From Bacteroidota bacterium (GTDB lineage Bacteria > Bacteroidota > Bacteroidia > Chitinophagales > Chitinophagaceae), in assembly GCA_018267615.1 (NCBI GenBank), contig JAFDYD010000047.1, positions 16,109 to 51,139 of the forward strand: a stretch of 35,031 nucleotides of DNA, read 5' to 3'. Shown here in pieces: positions 16,356 through 23,828 of the stretch. Position 1 is the stretch's first letter; every line of letters begins with the position of its first letter. The position numbers and the translations under genes were made by a program. Below the pieces are notes generated by a model that saw nothing but the letters and a program-made list of their open reading frames with translations, was not told the DNA's origin and searched no databases.

Positions 16356-16493
16356 AGCAATCATCCCGTCGGCGGTCGAAGACCCCGACGGCGGTGATGA
16401 TAAAAAATCGTTCTTCAAAACAGGCGGCAGTGATAATAAAAAATTCATCCTACCACCGCCGACGGGGTCTGCGACCGCCGTCGGGATGGTGCT
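16356..16493. repeat. GC-rich nested inverted repeat with self-folding arms
   Basis: Left arm 16356-16396 and right arm 16454-16493 pair over about 40 nt with few mismatches (ATCCCGTCGGCGGTCG ... CGACCGCCGTCGGGAT). Each arm also holds its own short dyad (CCGTCGG with CCGACGG). Between the arms are two imperfect direct copies of a GGCGGTGATGATAAAAAAT-type unit. This is much more GC-rich than its surroundings. Confidence 0.85.
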
Positions 16494-16502
16494 TGGTGGT
16501 GT

Positions 16503-17384
16503 TTACAAAAATATTTCCGCGGCCATCCTGCCACTTTCTTTCAACGCATCTTCATTAAGAGGCCGCAATAATTTTAATTCTTTAAAATATTCGATCATCA
16601 GTTCAGTATCCATATTGCCGACGAGATCATCGTTTGCCATGGGACAACCACCGATTCCTTTTAGTGCGCCGTCAAATCGCCGACAACCTGCTTTTAATGC
16701 CGCATCTATTTTTTCTTTGCGACTGATTGGCCTTGAATGCAAATGAACGCCAATTTGGTGATCGGGTAATTTTTTTACCAGGTAATCCGTCATGGAAAAA
16801 ACCTGTTCGGGTGTTGCGAGTCCAACAGTGTCAGCCAAAGAAATAATTTTCACATCCAAGCCAACCATTGTATTCACCCATTTAAAAACAATTTCTGCGT
16901 TATATGGATCGCCATAAGGATTGCCAAAAGCCATCGAAATATAAATCACCAATTGTTTATTTGTCTGCACACAAATATTTTGAATCTCTTCCACTCGTTT
17001 CAGCGACTCTTCGATAGAACTATTTGTGTTGCGGCGCTGAAATGTTTCCGACACGGAAAAAGGAAAACCGATATAACTGATCTCCTCATACACCGAAGCT
17101 TCTTCTGTGCCGCGTGTATTCGCAACAATCGCCAGCAATTTAGTTTTCGAATCGGCAATTTTAATTCCGGATAATACCTGTTTGGTATCTGCCATCTGCG
17201 GAATTGCCTTGGGCGATACAAAACTTCCAAAATCCAACGTATCAAAACCAACTTTCAACAATGAATTGATATAGGCAATCTTTTTTTCTGTGGGAATAAA
17301 ATCTTTCCAGCCCTGCATGGCATCTCGTGGACATTCCACGAGATGTATATGCCGCGAGTTATCGTCTTGTTTCACTTCATTCAT
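16503..17384 (-). CDS. Hydroxymethylglutaryl-CoA lyase
   Basis: A 293-residue TIM-barrel enzyme of the DRE-TIM family that splits HMG-CoA into acetyl-CoA and acetoacetate, the last step of leucine catabolism. Metal ligands His214 and His216 are in GVHLHS, and the catalytic loop cysteine is Cys247 in GIGGCPMANDDLVGN. FDGALKGIGGCP is diagnostic. The N-terminal VECPRDAMQG replaces the more common EVGPRDGLQ but keeps the substrate-site Arg-Asp. Length is typical. No other leucine-pathway gene is nearby, so it may act with enzymes encoded elsewhere. Confidence 0.9.
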   Translation of the reverse strand: MNEVKQDDNSRHIHLVECPRDAMQGWKDFIPTEKKIAYINSLLKVGFDTLDFGSFVSPKAIPQMADTKQVLSGIKIADSKTKLLAIVANTRGTEEASVYEEISYIGFPFSVSETFQRRNTNSSIEESLKRVEEIQNICVQTNKQLVIYISMAFGNPYGDPYNAEIVFKWVNTMVGLDVKIISLADTVGLATPEQVFSMTDYLVKKLPDHQIGVHLHSRPISRKEKIDAALKAGCRRFDGALKGIGGCPMANDDLVGNMDTELMIEYFKELKLLRPLNEDALKESGRMAAEIFL

Positions 17385-17728
17385 TTGGCTAAACTAATGC
17401 AAATAGATGATTTTGGAGGAACGGACTACTGATCGCAGATAATGGGTCAATTGCTTCAACAATCCGCGGATTAAGGAAATTGAGAATCGAAGATCAGATG
17501 GCCTGGTTGTTGAGAAAGCAGGTTGCATAAGAAAGATAGCTGCCGATTTGGATATTGTCTGATTTTATGATTTCTGGTAATGCCAATTTTTTTTTCGCCA
17601 CAGAGACACACCAGGCACATAGTTAGACATTGAAATTCCAAAATTTGTTATTGCCAGAAAATATACCTTACACCCTTCCCCTTCTACCTTTCAAAAATTA
17701 AAAATAGACACTAATGCAACGTCAGGCA
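17385..17728. other. 344-bp intergenic region with a decayed repeat
   Basis: I see no gene. Positions 17570-17662 hold a degenerate version of the two-level hairpin elements; 17385-17569 has no feature I can support. Confidence 0.5.
17570..17662. repeat. Decayed copy of the dispersed hairpin repeat
   Basis: The outer arms, about 17570-17588 (ATTTCTGGTAATGCCAA) and 17642-17662, pair imperfectly. Between them, 17587-17641 aligns with 4473-4528 (poly-T, CRCCACA, AGGCACATAG and AAATT.CAAA blocks in the same order). The inner partner arm is missing, so this looks like an eroded or half element. Confidence 0.6.
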
Positions 17729-18727
17729 TCATAATAATTTTTTATGCTGTTGGATCTTTGCTCTCAATTTGCCAAAAAAGTGACTGCGATTTTTTTCGCC
17801 GACGATACTGATCTGCGTTGATTTGCTAATAAGGTTTTTGAGGGATTGATATATCTGGTTACTGAACCGATCATCGCGCGTCGAGATAAAATCTATTACA
17901 CTGTGGTTGAGAAAAGTGACTTTTACTTTCCCCATATCTACCAACACGGTATTGTCGCCAAGAGCCAATTCATTATAAAACATATTGAACTCAGGCGAAC
18001 TCGTCGTCGGGTTTGTATTGATGTCAAATTTCTTTCCCAACTCTGCTTGTCTTTCGATATGATTTATCAATATTTCAAGCTTATCATATAGGTTGATAAC
18101 ATCTTCATTCGATTCGAACAAATTACATTCGCGATAATATTCGATTTGCTGAATGGTGATATTGATACCCTCGAGATTCCATATTTCGGTGGTTGGAATT
18201 TTATTATACTGCTGCGTAACTTTCTTTCCCAGCTCCATCAATTCCGGGTAATGAGTACTCTTAAATGAAAAACGCTTCCCTTTCAAAGATTCATAATGCA
18301 AAATGGATTTCATCCATAAAAAAATCTTAAACGCCGACAGTTCTTCTATTTGAAAATGATACATCCAGGGAATATCTTTTGTAAGAAAGTAAAGATGTCT
18401 TTGATCGAACCCATTTAGAGAAATAAGATTCTGCAACAAATTCTTCAAGTATGGATCAAAATAATTTTCGGGATCACCGACAAGCTTGCCGGTAAAAATC
18501 AATGAGTCGCTTTGCAGGTGAAGAAATTGGTCGAGTGAAATTTTATAATGAGATGAAAGTTTTTGGATCTCTTCAAATGTAATCGGCTTCTCTGCCCTGA
18601 TACGCCTGTAAGCACTGTCATTACTGATATTCAGGAGTTCTGCGATCTCATCTACCAGTGAAAGATGAGGCGGCAGGTTATTCTTGATATGCTGGAAAAA
18701 AAGCTGTTGTACGGAGGGTTGTTCCAT
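17729..18727 (-). CDS. Helix-turn-helix domain protein, Bacteroidota-type, function unknown
   Basis: A 332-residue protein starting MEQPSVQQLFF; a longer TTG-started version is less likely. Residues about 13-63 (LVDEIAELLNISNDSAYRR, then a KPITFEEIQKLSSHYKIS block) look like an XRE/Cro-type helix-turn-helix. The remaining ~270 residues are mixed alpha/beta with no recognised domain and no membrane segment. It is divergent from two outer-membrane protein genes and is a candidate regulator of them. An intrinsic-terminator-like hairpin lies 107 nt upstream of its start codon. Confidence 0.65.
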   Translation of the reverse strand: MEQPSVQQLFFQHIKNNLPPHLSLVDEIAELLNISNDSAYRRIRAEKPITFEEIQKLSSHYKISLDQFLHLQSDSLIFTGKLVGDPENYFDPYLKNLLQNLISLNGFDQRHLYFLTKDIPWMYHFQIEELSAFKIFLWMKSILHYESLKGKRFSFKSTHYPELMELGKKVTQQYNKIPTTEIWNLEGINITIQQIEYYRECNLFESNEDVINLYDKLEILINHIERQAELGKKFDINTNPTTSSPEFNMFYNELALGDNTVLVDMGKVKVTFLNHSVIDFISTRDDRFSNQIYQSLKNLISKSTQISIVGEKNRSHFFGKLRAKIQQHKKLL

Positions 18728-18833
18728 AACAGAATGTTTAGTAAAAAGCGTCAAAGGGGTTAAACTAGTTTGGTAATAATTACTACTAACTATAAATGTA
18801 ATATGATTTTTTGCAACTGGCAATAAGCATGTT

Positions 18834-18862
18834 AAAAAAAAGCCGCGTCCGTCGCGGTTTTT
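18834..18862. terminator. Bidirectional intrinsic-terminator-like hairpin
   Basis: The stem CCGCG / CGCGG has a 5-nt loop, an A-run on the left and a T-run on the right, so both strands show GC stem plus U-tract. It lies between divergent genes. On the minus strand it falls in the likely 5' leader of the HTH gene (start 18727), which would make it an attenuator-like element. On the plus strand it would end a short RNA upstream of the DUF6268 gene. Confidence 0.6.
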
Positions 18863-18918
18863 GCATGATCCGTAAATGGAAAGCCAGAAACCAATTAGCT
18901 TTCGCCTGATCGGCGGAA

Positions 18919-18926
18919 TAGTTTTG
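18919..18926 (+). promoter_or_regulatory. -7 promoter element (TAGTTTTG) of the DUF6268 gene
   Basis: An exact match to the Bacteroidota TAnnTTTG element, 34 nt before the start codon, which would give a leader of about 30 nt. No good -33 element is seen, so this is a tentative call. Confidence 0.4.
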
Positions 18927-18960
18927 ATGTGTAACTAATCGTTCAACCAAAGGTCCAAAC

Positions 18961-19842
18961 ATGAACCCGAAGCCGATCACATTTTCACTCACCATCCTCT
19001 TCTTGCTAGGATGTTTAGTCGTGGTTCCGATTTCAAAAACTGCTGCACAACCATATGTCGATATCGTGAGTGCGAGGCTGGCGAAAAGTCCGGATATCGG
19101 TTTTACACCAAAAGCCAAGAGAGCAACCACATTGGATTATTTCAATGTTTCTACCACGTTTCCTTTCTTTCTTGAAAACAAAAAAGACGCCATCATACTG
19201 AGTCCTTTTTTCGAAAGATGGTCATCAAAAGTTGAAGGCATTACGATTGGCGGTCAGTTTCACTATGGCGTTGCGTTGCCGGTTTCTTTGTTAACAACGA
19301 TTTCAAATTCAAACTGGACATTACTAACGACCGGCATTATACGCATGAATGATAGAGATATCAATTTCGATAGCAGGTGGCGGTTCGGTGGTGCGATCAT
19401 CGCGGCGAATCATTTGAAAGATAACAATCTTACTTACAAAATTGGATTCTACGTCAATAGCGAATTTTTTGGATTGTTTATCGTTCCGTTGGTTGGGATA
19501 GATTGGCATATCAATGAAAAAACAAATTTATTCGGCGTGTTGCCTGCGAGTCTCACATTGGAACATCAATTAAGTTCTCATTTTTATACGGGCGCAACAT
19601 TCAGGACTTTCACGAATTCTTATCGCGATTCTGCACAGAATTATTTCCGCATCGACGAAAATCAACTTGGTGTGTATGTCGACTATTATATCAACAAACA
19701 TATAGTGCTGAATATTGAGGCGGGTCATTCAATATTAAGAAAGATCAGGAGCGGTGTGAAGCACGAAACTCCATATAACTGGAATGCGTGTAACAACCCT
19801 TACTTCAAATTTATGATCGCATACAGGATCAGAACGAGATAA
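18961..19842 (+). CDS. DUF6268 family outer-membrane protein
   Basis: A 293-residue protein with an N-terminal signal peptide (residues 1-30, ending KTAAQ). The rest is alternating hydrophobic and polar strands with many aromatic residues, ending AYRIRTR, typical of a small outer-membrane beta-barrel. The ...LDYFNVSTTFPFFLENKKDAIILSP stretch is in keeping with the DUF6268 family. The ligand is unknown. A lipoprotein-barrel gene follows 47 nt downstream and is probably in the same transcript. The HTH gene is divergent. Confidence 0.7.
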   Translation: MNPKPITFSLTILFLLGCLVVVPISKTAAQPYVDIVSARLAKSPDIGFTPKAKRATTLDYFNVSTTFPFFLENKKDAIILSPFFERWSSKVEGITIGGQFHYGVALPVSLLTTISNSNWTLLTTGIIRMNDRDINFDSRWRFGGAIIAANHLKDNNLTYKIGFYVNSEFFGLFIVPLVGIDWHINEKTNLFGVLPASLTLEHQLSSHFYTGATFRTFTNSYRDSAQNYFRIDENQLGVYVDYYINKHIVLNIEAGHSILRKIRSGVKHETPYNWNACNNPYFKFMIAYRIRTR

Positions 19843-19889
19843 TAAAAAAACCATTCAAACAATAACTCTAAATCTTAAAATCAAACAAA

Positions 19890-20642
19890 ATGAAAAAGAC
19901 AATTTATACCTTAATCGTAGTACTGATTGCATGCTCAAGTTGTTCACATTATTACTATGTACCGAATTCACCCAACGTTCCGGTATTAAGAGAAAAAAAT
20001 GATATGAGGATCAGTGCCGGCTATAGCGGTGGCGAAACTTTCGAAGGAGCAGAACTTCAATTTGCGTATGCAGTGGCTCCGCATGTTGGTATCATGGTAA
20101 ATGGACTTACTGGTGGAAAAACAGAAGAGGATGAAAATAATCAAAAGCAATCCGGGAAAGGATCATATGGTGAAATTGGGGCGGGATATTTCCTTCCGTT
20201 CTCTCCAAAAAAACTTTTTGTATTTGAAATCTACGGCGGTGCAGGCACCGGTGTCACCAATCACGAATACGGAACGTATGCAACATCCAAAGTGGGTGTA
20301 ACAAAACTTTTCATACAGCCTTCGATTTCATATGCCGCAAAAAAAGGACGTTTTGAATTTGCTATGGGATCAAGATTTTCGAGTATTAATGTAAAAGTGA
20401 AAGATGCATCGCTCGTTACAGATGGCCAGTATGATAGCTACGCAACTGATTTGGAATATGTACGCGAGCATGCAAACTCCGTGCTATGGGAACCTTCTAT
20501 CAGAATAAGTATGGGCTCGAAAGATGTGAAATTCTATTTCAGTTATGTTCATTCTTTTAACCTGAGTAATTCATTATTGCCACAGGAATTATACACGGCG
20601 AGTATGGGATTGAGGTTGACGTTGAATACGGGGAAGAAATGA
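19890..20642 (+). CDS. Lipoprotein with beta-barrel-like body, function unknown
   Basis: A 250-residue protein with a lipoprotein signal: MKKTIYTLIVVLIAC with lipobox LIAC (Cys15), followed by SSCSHYYYVPNSPNVPVL. The body has many glycine- and aromatic-rich alternating strands (for example GSYGEIGAGYFLPF, FEIYGGAGTGV) and resembles outer-membrane barrel proteins. I recognise the YYYVPNSPNVP start as common in hypothetical proteins of this lineage, but no function is known to me. Its stop codon TGA (20640-20642) overlaps the first bases of the GAACC-type repeat arm at 20641. Confidence 0.7.
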   Translation: MKKTIYTLIVVLIACSSCSHYYYVPNSPNVPVLREKNDMRISAGYSGGETFEGAELQFAYAVAPHVGIMVNGLTGGKTEEDENNQKQSGKGSYGEIGAGYFLPFSPKKLFVFEIYGGAGTGVTNHEYGTYATSKVGVTKLFIQPSISYAAKKGRFEFAMGSRFSSINVKVKDASLVTDGQYDSYATDLEYVREHANSVLWEPSIRISMGSKDVKFYFSYVHSFNLSNSLLPQELYTASMGLRLTLNTGKK

Positions 20643-20790
20643 ACCAGGATTTACAGGATTTGAAATAATTAGGATGATAATTGATCTTTGCGATTTTGTG
20701 TCTTTGCGTGAAAAAATTTTCACGCAAAGACGCAAAGTCGCAAAGAGCAGCTCTCCTCATAATCCTTTCAAATCAGGTAAATCATGGTTC
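20641..20790. repeat. Two-level inverted repeat that enters rlmB
   Basis: Outer arms 20641-20665 and 20766-20790 (GAACCAGGATTTACAGGATT type) pair at 22 of 25. Inner arms 20686-20714 and 20717-20745 (CTTTGCG family) pair at 27 of 29 with a 2-nt centre. The right outer arm is translated as the last residues of RlmB, and the left one overlaps the stop codon of the lipoprotein gene. Confidence 0.9.
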
Positions 20791-21518
20791 CTCTTCTTCA
20801 TCGCTTCATATAAAATAATTCCTGCAGCTACGGATACATTTAAAGAATCAAAATCTCCAGCCATGGGAATAGAAAAATGTTGATCGGCTGCTTTAGCGAT
20901 ATAAGGCTGTATTCCCTTGTCTTCGCTGCCCATCACCAAGCAGCAAGGTTCTGTAAAATCAAGCTCGAATACTTTTGTTCCCGCGTTCATCACACTTGCG
21001 AAGACTTTGATGCCATTCAAGTGTAAAGTGTCGACTGCTTTGAGCAAACTATTGACGCGACAGATATGAATTTTTTCCAGTGCACCTGCGGAAGATTTTA
21101 GTGCATCCTCATTGAGTGCTGCAATTCCTTTATCAGGAACGATCAACACCTGCGCACCGCAACAAACTGCACTGCGCGCAATGGCACCGATATTGCGCAC
21201 ATCGGTAACACCGTCAAGCATGAGGAATAATGGAACCGCACCAGAGGACACGATATGATCGATAGACTGCTGCAGATCCATATACTGCACGATCGCGGCA
21301 AACGCAATAACACCCTGGTGATTTGTCCTGGTGATTGCATTCAATTTTTCAGGAGGAACTTGCTGAATGGGAATATTATTTTGCTTTGCAAGTTTTCTTA
21401 TTTCTCCAATCGACTCGCCACTCACATTCCGCTGAAATAAAATTTTATCGATCGCACGACCCGATTCAATCGCTTCTACCAACGGCTGACGACCAATGAT
21501 GAGAGATGTTTTATTCAT
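20757..21518 (-). CDS. rlmB: 23S rRNA (guanosine-2'-O-)-methyltransferase RlmB (SpoU family)
   Basis: A 253-residue SPOUT methyltransferase that methylates the 2'-OH of G2251 in the peptidyl-transferase region of 23S rRNA. The substrate-binding N-domain covers about residues 1-80. The three SpoU motifs are present: DGVTDVRNIGAIARSA, VMGSEDKGI and IPMAGDFDSLNVSVAAGI. The C-terminus carries an extra tail after YEAMKKR (NHDLPDLKGL) that is encoded by the arm of the 20641-20790 repeat. A related SpoU enzyme (TrmH-like) cannot be fully excluded. Confidence 0.88.
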   Translation of the reverse strand: MNKTSLIIGRQPLVEAIESGRAIDKILFQRNVSGESIGEIRKLAKQNNIPIQQVPPEKLNAITRTNHQGVIAFAAIVQYMDLQQSIDHIVSSGAVPLFLMLDGVTDVRNIGAIARSAVCCGAQVLIVPDKGIAALNEDALKSSAGALEKIHICRVNSLLKAVDTLHLNGIKVFASVMNAGTKVFELDFTEPCCLVMGSEDKGIQPYIAKAADQHFSIPMAGDFDSLNVSVAAGIILYEAMKKRNHDLPDLKGL

Positions 21519-21708
21519 GAACTTCTGATTGTTTAGAAATTGGTTTAATTTCTAAATCACCCTGATTAATGATTTACTATGTAATATTCAGATCAACTTA
21601 GAAATTCGAATTTTAATTCTTATTGGCTTTATCCCGATGTCATTCATAGAAAATCATTTCCATCAGAGTGTTTACAAATTAAACCAATTTCGAAACAATC
21701 AGAAGTTC
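21519..21708. repeat. 33-bp inverted repeat with 124-nt spacer spanning the rlmB-Nudix gap
   Basis: Arms 21519-21551 and 21676-21708 pair at 32 of 33. The left arm begins immediately upstream of the rlmB start codon. The right arm covers the last two codons and the TGA stop of the Nudix gene. The left arm also holds its own dyad (TTTAGAAATT / AATTTCTAAA). Confidence 0.9.
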
Positions 21709-22256
21709 CCCTGCAGCAACATCAATTTTACTTTTTGTATTGTTGCCACGGACATCGAGTCTGTTATCAATCCTTTTTCTACCATTTGATATGCTTCTTC
21801 GAAAGGCAATTTTTTTACAACTAATTTTTCTGTTTCTTCGGGCATGGGTGTCCGTTGCTCCAATCCACGCGCCAAAAAAAGAACAGCATATTCGTCGGAT
21901 ACGGAATTGGACAAATGCATATTGAGAATCGGTATCCATTCACTTGCGACCAATCCTGTTTCCTCTAGCAATTCTCTTTTTGCCGATTCAACCGGATCTA
22001 TTGACGGATCACCACCACCTTCTGGAATTTCCCAACTAAATGCATCCAATGGAAAACGATACTGCCCGACAAGATAAGTATTCAACGATTCATCCAATGG
22101 CAAAACACCTACTGCTACTCCTTTAAAATGAACCTTACCATAAATTCCTTTTCCACCATTTGGATTGATGACTTCAAATTCAGTCAGGCTGATCCAGTTG
22201 TTTTGATAAATTTTCTTTTCGGATAATATAGTCCACGGGTTTTTGTGTTCCATCAT
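21699..22256 (-). CDS. NUDIX hydrolase, ADP-ribose pyrophosphatase-like
   Basis: A 185-residue pyrophosphohydrolase. The Nudix box core AKRELLEETGL is intact, so the metal-binding glutamates of REXXEE are kept. Upstream, EIPEGGGDPS leads into it as in ADP-ribose pyrophosphatases. The conserved Glu of GX5E is Ile here (GGGDPSIDP). The likely substrate is ADP-ribose or a similar nucleoside diphosphate sugar, acting in the cytoplasm. It lies upstream of rlmB on the same strand across a long inverted repeat that also provides its stop codon. Confidence 0.85.
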   Translation of the reverse strand: MMEHKNPWTILSEKKIYQNNWISLTEFEVINPNGGKGIYGKVHFKGVAVGVLPLDESLNTYLVGQYRFPLDAFSWEIPEGGGDPSIDPVESAKRELLEETGLVASEWIPILNMHLSNSVSDEYAVLFLARGLEQRTPMPEETEKLVVKKLPFEEAYQMVEKGLITDSMSVATIQKVKLMLLQGNF

Positions 22257-22284
22257 GCTTCTAAATTAAAGCATTCTTTTTTGA

Positions 22285-22400
22285 GGTAAAGGGTAAGAGG
22301 TTTAAGGCGAGTCCGCCGATAAATTTTTTTTTTAAATAAGTGCGATCCAAGTAACAAATTAAAAAGGGTGTAAGATAAGTCATACCCTACACCCTTTACC
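22285..22400. repeat. Imperfect inverted repeat, AGGGTGTA words
   Basis: Inner arms around 22363-22372 and 22388-22397 (AAAGGGTGTA / TACACCCTTT) and outer words GGTAAAGGGT (22285-22294) and ACCCTTTACC (22391-22400) are complementary. The same words appear in the stronger element at 24781-24880. It lies past the 3' end of metK. Confidence 0.6.
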
Positions 22401-22417
22401 GCATACCTTAAAATCTA

Positions 22418-23671
22418 TTATTTAATACCAAATGCTTTCTTCACTTTACCTACATAGTCTAATTTCTCCCAGGTAAATAATTCAACTTTTTTCTTCACCA
22501 CTTTGCCATCGGGAGACACAAAAGTCTTTTCGATCACTTCCGGCTTGCGACCCATGTGACCATACGCTGCAGTTTCACTATAAATCGGGTTGCGCAATTT
22601 TAATCTTTGCTCGATAAAATAAGGGCGCATATCAAAAATGCCTTCTACTTTCTTTGCGATCTCGCCGTCCGTCAAACCAACTTTTGCAGTACCGAAAGTA
22701 TTCACGTTGATGGATGTCGGTTGTGCCACACCGATAGCATAGGAAACCTGCACCAGCACTTCATCAGCGACACCTGCAGCAACTAAATTCTTAGCAATAT
22801 GTCTTGTCGCATATGCCGCGCTGCGATCCACTTTGGAAGGATCTTTACCGCTGAAAGCACCACCCCCGTGTGCACCCTTGCCACCGTAAGTATCGACGAT
22901 GATTTTACGGCCGGTTAAGCCAGTATCACCGTGCGGACCGCCGATTACAAATTTGCCTGTTGGATTGATATGATATTTGATATCGTTATTGAAAAGATGC
23001 GCGTATTTCTTGTATTTCGATTTTACGCGAGGAATAAGAATTTCAATGATATCTTTTTTGATTTTCGCCAACATCTTTCCTTCTGCATCAAAATCGTCGT
23101 GTTGTGTGGAGACAACGATTGCATCGATCCTGACAGGCTTGTTATGATCATCGTATTCAAGTGTTACCTGGCTTTTTGCATCGGGGCGAAGATATTTTAC
23201 TTGTTTATTTTCTCTTCTCAATGCAGCTAACTCGAGTAATATTTTATGAGCGAGATCCAGCGCCAGTGGCATATAATCATCAGTTTCATTACTTGCATAA
23301 CCGAACATCATACCCTGATCACCGGCTCCTTGTTCTTCTTTTTTCTTTCTGTCAACACCCTGGTTGATGTCTGATGACTGCTCATGAATTGCAGAAAAAA
23401 TACCGCATGAATTTGCCTCAAACATGTATTCACTTTTAGTATAACCGATTTTGCGAATCACACCGCGAGCGATTTCCTGAACATCGAGATATGCCTTGGA
23501 TTTTACTTCACCTGCCAGTACAACTTGTCCGGTTGTTACCAAAGTTTCGCAGGCTACTTTAGACTGCGCATCAAAAGCAAGAAAATTATCGATCAACGCA
23601 TCAGAAATCTGGTCAGCCACTTTATCCGGATGACCTTCAGAAACACTCTCCGAGGTAAATAAATAAGGCAT
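22418..23671 (-). CDS. metK: S-adenosylmethionine synthetase
   Basis: A 417-residue enzyme that makes S-adenosylmethionine from ATP and methionine. Signature blocks are SVSEGHPDKVADQISDA near the N-terminus, GAGDQGMMFGYA, and GGPHGDTGLTGRKIIVDTYG, followed by the phosphate-binding GGGAFSGKDPSKVDRSAAY. It is slightly longer than the roughly 385-residue proteobacterial form, as is usual in Bacteroidota. A -7 promoter element and a leader hairpin lie upstream. Confidence 0.97.
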   Translation of the reverse strand: MPYLFTSESVSEGHPDKVADQISDALIDNFLAFDAQSKVACETLVTTGQVVLAGEVKSKAYLDVQEIARGVIRKIGYTKSEYMFEANSCGIFSAIHEQSSDINQGVDRKKKEEQGAGDQGMMFGYASNETDDYMPLALDLAHKILLELAALRRENKQVKYLRPDAKSQVTLEYDDHNKPVRIDAIVVSTQHDDFDAEGKMLAKIKKDIIEILIPRVKSKYKKYAHLFNNDIKYHINPTGKFVIGGPHGDTGLTGRKIIVDTYGGKGAHGGGAFSGKDPSKVDRSAAYATRHIAKNLVAAGVADEVLVQVSYAIGVAQPTSINVNTFGTAKVGLTDGEIAKKVEGIFDMRPYFIEQRLKLRNPIYSETAAYGHMGRKPEVIEKTFVSPDGKVVKKKVELFTWEKLDYVGKVKKAFGIK

Positions 23672-23713
23672 TTTGTTTATAAAATTTGGTGATGATTATA
23701 AAAAGATTAAAAT

Positions 23714-23756
23714 AAAAAACCATTAATCATACGGCAATATCGATTAATGGATTTTT
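23714..23756 (-). promoter_or_regulatory. 5' leader hairpin of metK with A/U-rich base
   Basis: The stem CCATTAATC / GATTAATGG has a 13-nt loop and is extended by A/T tracts on both sides, lying just downstream of the predicted -7 element. On the mRNA strand the stem is followed by a U-run (TTTTTT), so it could act as a terminator-like attenuator or as a stabilising 5' cap hairpin. I do not recognise it as any known SAM riboswitch. Confidence 0.45.
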
Positions 23757-23761
23757 CGGTG

Positions 23762-23769
23762 CAAAGATA
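23762..23769 (-). promoter_or_regulatory. -7 promoter element (TATCTTTG) of metK
   Basis: An exact TAnnTTTG match on the minus strand with a TTTG on the same strand 23 nt upstream (23793-23796). The predicted transcript start is near 23755, giving a leader of about 85 nt that contains the hairpin at 23714-23756. Confidence 0.5.
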
Positions 23770-23828
23770 ATAGCTGCAATCAAATTTTAAAACAAATAGT
23801 TGCTGCAGATAAGAGCTAACTATCAACA

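Noticed and set aside
18786..18962. A 58-codon minus-strand frame in the HTH/DUF6268 gap (MFGPLVERLVTHQ...)
   Set aside because: It reads straight through the terminator-like hairpin and I know no homologue; it may be chance.
22418..23671. Known SAM riboswitch before metK
   Set aside because: The leader has only one simple hairpin; none of the known SAM-riboswitch cores could be recognised.
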